Source: Lactobacillus sp. W8174
Lineage (GTDB): Bacteria; Bacillota; Bacilli; Lactobacillales; Lactobacillaceae
Length of the DNA: 64,000 nt
Direction: 5' to 3'
Assembly (NCBI RefSeq): GCF_016100975.1
Contig: NZ_JACFRN010000001.1
Location: 248,001-312,000 of the forward strand
Shown here: in pieces, positions 60,553 through 64,000 of the stretch
How positions within the stretch are numbered: the stretch's first letter is position 1
Layout: the number at the start of each line of letters is the position of its first letter
Notes under the pieces: model-generated
The model's input: the letters and a program-made list of their open reading frames with translations, nothing else
What the model was told of the DNA's origin: nothing
Databases searched by the model: none
Position numbers and translations under genes: made by a program

Positions 60553-61347
60553 ATGCTTAATGAGAAGAGTTTTATCACTAATGATAATATACGAATAGCA
60601 TATTATGATACTGAAAAAGATAAACAGCCTGTATTGGCAGTTCCCGGTATAGGAAGCACCGCAATATTATGGGAAGAAGTTGCTAAACTCTTTGCATCTG
60701 ATTATCGTTTTATTGTAATAGATCCGCGTAATCAGGGACGGTCACAAAGAACATTTAAAGGACAGCGTATCAGTCGTCATGCAGCTGATTTAGAGGAACT
60801 GATTACCAAGTTAAACTTGAAAGGAATTGTTGCTATTGGAAATTCAATGGGTGCAGCAAATATTTGGGCTTATGTTTCATTGTTTGGCTATGACAGACTA
60901 AAGGCAATTATCGATTTGGATCAGCCTCCTAAAATGATTCGTGATAGCTCTTGGCAATATGGCTTTAAAGATTTAACTTGGCAGAATTACCCGGATTATT
61001 TGAAGGCGGATCTTGGCAATGGCATTTATGCTCATATTAATTATGAGATGTTTAAAAAGGCCAAAATGGAAACTCAAAAATATCCATATAATGCTGAAGA
61101 GAATTATCTTTGTCGTGTAGATCATGCTGAGCAGGATTGGAGAGATGTTTTAATTAATTTAAAAATCCCAATGCTGGTTTTAGCAGGACAGAATTCTCCC
61201 TTTTTTGACTATCACTTCGCCTTTGCCATGGAAAAGTTAAATGCAATAATTAGCGCAAAAGTTATTAAAAATTGTGGACACTTAATTCAGGCTGAACAGC
61301 CTCCTAGCATGTATAAAGAAGTTACGAATTTCTTAAAAAAGATTTAA
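60553..61347 (+). CDS. Alpha/beta hydrolase in the citrate operon
   Basis: A 264-residue alpha/beta hydrolase. Oxyanion text PVLAVPGIGSTAILWEEV, the nucleophile elbow GNSMGAAN (Ser 98) and NCGHLIQAEQP (catalytic His, about 245). The usual catalytic acid spot after strand seven reads AGQNSPFFDY, with Asn where Asp is common, so the acid may be the later Asp. Start codon ATG abuts the transporter stop (TAAATG), showing coupling. Its presence between a citrate transporter and citC is not standard; an esterase or thioesterase acting on an organic acid is possible. Confidence 0.8.
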   Translation: MLNEKSFITNDNIRIAYYDTEKDKQPVLAVPGIGSTAILWEEVAKLFASDYRFIVIDPRNQGRSQRTFKGQRISRHAADLEELITKLNLKGIVAIGNSMGAANIWAYVSLFGYDRLKAIIDLDQPPKMIRDSSWQYGFKDLTWQNYPDYLKADLGNGIYAHINYEMFKKAKMETQKYPYNAEENYLCRVDHAEQDWRDVLINLKIPMLVLAGQNSPFFDYHFAFAMEKLNAIISAKVIKNCGHLIQAEQPPSMYKEVTNFLKKI

Positions 61348-61359
61348 CTCAAAGTGAGA

Positions 61360-62424
61360 ATGAAACAAATGGATAAAACCGTAGAACTTTTTTTAACCTT
61401 GCCGGAAACCAAAAAAAGGTGGCAAAAATTCCTGATTAGTCAAGGAATTAATAATTTTAGCTCTCGTGAAGTTGCTGTGATTGATCATACAGTTGGCCTA
61501 ATTGATGAAGATGGTCAGTTAGTAGGCACAGGTAGCATTGCTGGAAATGTTCTCAAATATATTGCGGTTTCAAATAATGAATCTGTTCAAGGAGCAAGAT
61601 TTAATCAAATAGTTTCAGCACTACAAGAATATCTTTTTAGTCAAAGAATTTATCATTCGTTTGTATTCACTAAGTCAAAATATTCATCCAGTTTTTCTCA
61701 TTTAAACTTTAAGGAACTAGCTCATACCGATGAGGCTGCTTTTTTAGAGAGTGGAACACCAAATATTCAGGATTTTTTGGCAAAAATTCCCATAATAAAA
61801 GACCAAAATCATAAAAAAGTTGCAGCAATTGTCATGAACGCTAATCCATTTACTTTAGGTCATCAAGGGCTGGTAAAACTTGCTAGTAGCGAGAATGATC
61901 TGGTATATGTGTTTGTTGTTGCTACGGATGCTTCGTTATTTAAAACGAATGAAAGAATGGAACTTGTAAAAAAAGGAACCTCTGAATACAAAAATGTGTT
62001 AGTAGTTAGTGGTGGAGACTATTTAGTTTCTCAATCAACTTTTCCGGCATACTTTTTAAAATCACCTGATGAACTGATCGCTACGCAAACAGAAATTGAT
62101 GCATTAATTTTTAAAAATAAAATTGCACCGAAACTGGCAATAAAAAAGCGTTATTTAGGTACTGAACCATTTTCAAGAACAACTAATTTCTATAATCAAA
62201 GCTTAAAAAACACACTTAGTCCCAAAATTGACGTTGAAATTGTTAAGCGCTTTTGCAATAACGATCAAATAATTACAGCTACACGAGTCCGTCAGCTGAT
62301 CAAAAGTAATAATTTAAAAGACATTTCAAATTTAGTTCCACCAACTACTTTTGATTTTATTAATAAAAACTATCAAATTTTACAAGAAAGAATAGAGAAA
62401 GGAATGAACATCAATGGAAATTAA
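61360..62424 (+). CDS. citC: [Citrate (pro-3S)-lyase] ligase
   Basis: A 354-residue ligase that acetylates the citrate lyase prosthetic group using acetate and ATP. The N-terminal acyltransferase-like half holds SSREVAVIDHTVGLIDEDGQ. The C-terminal nucleotidyltransferase half starts at VMNANPFTLGHQGLVKLAS (about residue 165, HxGH-like motif in TLGHQ). The start is uncertain: GTG 61354, ATG 61360 and ATG 61369 are all in frame with only a weak ribosome site. citD overlaps its end by 11 bases. Confidence 0.92.
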   Translation: MKQMDKTVELFLTLPETKKRWQKFLISQGINNFSSREVAVIDHTVGLIDEDGQLVGTGSIAGNVLKYIAVSNNESVQGARFNQIVSALQEYLFSQRIYHSFVFTKSKYSSSFSHLNFKELAHTDEAAFLESGTPNIQDFLAKIPIIKDQNHKKVAAIVMNANPFTLGHQGLVKLASSENDLVYVFVVATDASLFKTNERMELVKKGTSEYKNVLVVSGGDYLVSQSTFPAYFLKSPDELIATQTEIDALIFKNKIAPKLAIKKRYLGTEPFSRTTNFYNQSLKNTLSPKIDVEIVKRFCNNDQIITATRVRQLIKSNNLKDISNLVPPTTFDFINKNYQILQERIEKGMNINGN

Positions 62425-62710
62425 GACTGTTGGAGTGGCAGGAACTTTAGAATCTTCAGATATTCAAATAATGGTATCAGCTGGTCAAAATGGCGTTGAA
62501 ATTGATTTGGAATCCGAAGTAGCCAAATCTTACGGGGATCAGATCAAAAAAGTAATAACAGATGTACTTAAAAAATTCGGAATTGAAAATGCAAAGGTTA
62601 AAGCAACTGATAAAGGCGCTCTTGACTGCGTAATTGCTGCACGTACATTGGCTGCAGCTCAAAGAGCAACCGAAACTACTGATAAACCAAGATTGGAGGT
62701 ACTACAATAA
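62414..62710 (+). CDS. citD: Citrate lyase acyl carrier protein (gamma subunit)
   Basis: A 98-residue protein. GVAGTLESSDIQIMV carries the Ser to which the phosphoribosyl-dephospho-CoA group attaches. It carries acetyl and citryl thioesters between the alpha and beta subunits. Start ATG 62414 overlaps citC; citE starts 0 bases after its stop. AGAAAGGAATG is its ribosome site. Confidence 0.94.
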   Translation: MEIKTVGVAGTLESSDIQIMVSAGQNGVEIDLESEVAKSYGDQIKKVITDVLKKFGIENAKVKATDKGALDCVIAARTLAAAQRATETTDKPRLEVLQ

Positions 62711-63625
62711 ATGACTTACGTAAAAAATCGTTTGCGTCGAACTATGATGTTTGTGCCGGGGAATAATCCAGCTATGGTTAAGGATGCCGGTATCTATGGT
62801 GCTGACTCCATTATGTTAGATTTGGAAGATGCAGTTTCTCTAACTGAAAAAGATGCAGCGAGAATGTTAGTATTTAATGCCATTAAAACCGTTGATTTTG
62901 GTGGTGCAGAAGTAGTTGTCAGAATTAATGGTCAAGATACGCCTTTTTATGACGAAGATGTAAAGGCAATGGTTCGAGCAGGAGTCGATGTTATTCGTCT
63001 GCCAAAAACTGAATCAGCTGCAATGATTAAAAAATTAGTAGCTGATATGGAAAAGGCAGAAGAAGAATATGGCGTTGAAAAAGGTTCTATTGGCGTAATG
63101 GCTGCAATTGAAAGTGCTAAAGGTGTTCTTAATGCACCTGAAATTGCAACGGCCACACCATTAATGATGGGTTTGGCAGTTTCTGGCGAAGATTATACTG
63201 CTGATATGCACACTCACCGGTATCCTGACGGACGTGAACTTGAATTTGCTCGTAATATGGTTTTACAAGCTGCTAGAGCTGCAGATGTTTATGCCTTCGA
63301 TACAGTTTTTTCAAATATGAACGACACCGAGGGATTTTACCGCGAGACAAAATATATTTATGAACTTGGGTATGATGGTAAGTCTTTGGTCAATCCACGG
63401 CAAATTCCAATGGTTAATAAAGTATTCAATCCTACTAAAGACGAAATTGAAAATGCACTTGCTGTGCAAAATGCAATTCAGGAAGCAAAAGCAAAAGGTT
63501 CTGGAGTAATTTCGATGAACGGTAAGATGGTTGACAAACCTGTAGTTGAAAAAGCTGATCGTGTTATTGAAACAGCAAAAGCTTCGAATTTAATTGATGA
63601 GGAGGGTAATTACATTGGAGAATAA
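62711..63625 (+). CDS. citE: Citrate lyase beta subunit
   Basis: A 304-residue HpcH/CitE-fold lyase: [51 protein letters not shown] and [17 protein letters not shown]. It cleaves citryl-ACP to acetyl-ACP and oxaloacetate. GGAGG lies inside the end of citD, 8 bases before ATG. citF starts 12 bases before its stop. Confidence 0.95.
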   Translation: MTYVKNRLRRTMMFVPGNNPAMVKDAGIYGADSIMLDLEDAVSLTEKDAARMLVFNAIKTVDFGGAEVVVRINGQDTPFYDEDVKAMVRAGVDVIRLPKTESAAMIKKLVADMEKAEEEYGVEKGSIGVMAAIESAKGVLNAPEIATATPLMMGLAVSGEDYTADMHTHRYPDGRELEFARNMVLQAARAADVYAFDTVFSNMNDTEGFYRETKYIYELGYDGKSLVNPRQIPMVNKVFNPTKDEIENALAVQNAIQEAKAKGSGVISMNGKMVDKPVVEKADRVIETAKASNLIDEEGNYIGE

Positions 63626-64000
63626 AGTAAAGCGCAATTTGCCGGATGATTTGATGACTGATATGAATCTTAAACCATTTAAGTCTGTTGTAGTTGGCAA
63701 TCCTGAAGTAAAGAGAGTTGCACCCAAAGTACAAGTTACCACCGGTGAATCAAAAGTGGTCGATTCTTTAGAAGAAGTTATCAAAAAGACGCTAAAAGAT
63801 GGTATGACTATCTCGTTTCACCATCACTTTAGAAATGGCGATTTTGCTTTTAATAAAGTAATGGATTTAATTATTAAAATGGGTTATCAAAATCTGACTT
63901 TAGCTCCTTCTTCTTTGACTGGTGTTATGAATGACAAAGTAATTGAAGCAATTAAAAAGGGTGTCATTACCAATATTACTTCTTCTGGAATGAGAGGCAG
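63614..64000 (+). CDS. citF: Citrate lyase alpha subunit, N-terminal part (runs off the right edge)
   Basis: A frame open to the window end, about 129 residues of a usual ~510. It begins TTG 63614, 9 bases after GAGGAGGG, and overlaps citE by 12 bases. [20 protein letters not shown] and [19 protein letters not shown] with [13 protein letters not shown] match CitF N-termini. It transfers the citryl group to the acyl carrier protein. citX/citG, needed for the prosthetic group, would lie beyond the window. Confidence 0.92.

Overview
The window is AT-rich, low-GC Gram-positive DNA. It most likely comes from a Lactobacillus of the L. delbrueckii group. The signs are the hrcA-grpE-dnaK-dnaJ then lepA-recJ-apt order, a secreted protein with two SLAP-type (S-layer associated) repeats, T-box leaders on metQNI and brnQ, cre-type catabolite sites, an L-lactate permease and strong AGGAGG ribosome sites. 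I cannot name the species.

Layout. 1-9.5 kb is core: the HrcA heat-shock operon (hrcA enters from the left edge), a 55-codon Cys-containing ORF missed by length cut-offs, lepA, recJ and apt. 9.7-18.5 kb holds a GNAT acetyltransferase, a possible type I toxin-like locus, a P3-type cation (probably proton) ATPase, a YxeA-like protein, enolase, a DegV protein, a lactate permease behind three cre-like sites, and a PAP2 phosphatase. 18.5-29.5 kb is accessory: membrane proteins with internal duplication or a lysine/arginine repeat tail, two paralogous azlCD exporter pairs, decayed gene fragments, tRNA-Ser(CGA), a MerR/carboxymuconolactone-decarboxylase pair, a Na+/K+-H+ antiporter, a PnuC-like transporter and a stand-alone TipAS domain. 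29.6-36.2 kb holds folA, a T-box controlled methionine ABC transporter, HU, a GT8 glycosyltransferase, the SLAP protein and a small nitroreductase. 36.3-39.3 kb is a dihydroxyacetone kinase operon (dhaKLM) followed by glpF.

The most interesting part is 39.4-64 kb, a continuous block for anaerobic organic-acid metabolism. It has two sub-blocks. The first (39.4-50.3 kb) has three large FAD flavoproteins carrying FMN_bind domains, a DASS-type anion transporter, a glycosylasparaginase, CutC and two LysR regulators. The second (54.4 kb to the right edge) has fumC, a fumarate-reductase flavoprotein with a complete active site, an LDH-fold dehydrogenase with an arginine at the specificity position (predicted malate dehydrogenase), an RraA-type aldolase/oxaloacetate decarboxylase, a second DASS transporter, an alpha/beta hydrolase, then citC-citD-citE-citF (citF runs off the edge). 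Read together, citrate is split to acetate and oxaloacetate. Oxaloacetate is then either decarboxylated (RraA-like protein) or reduced through malate and fumarate to succinate, with reducing power disposed of by soluble flavoprotein reductases and no electron-transport chain visible. BrnQ (T-box controlled) and a CopB-type copper ATPase lie between the two sub-blocks.
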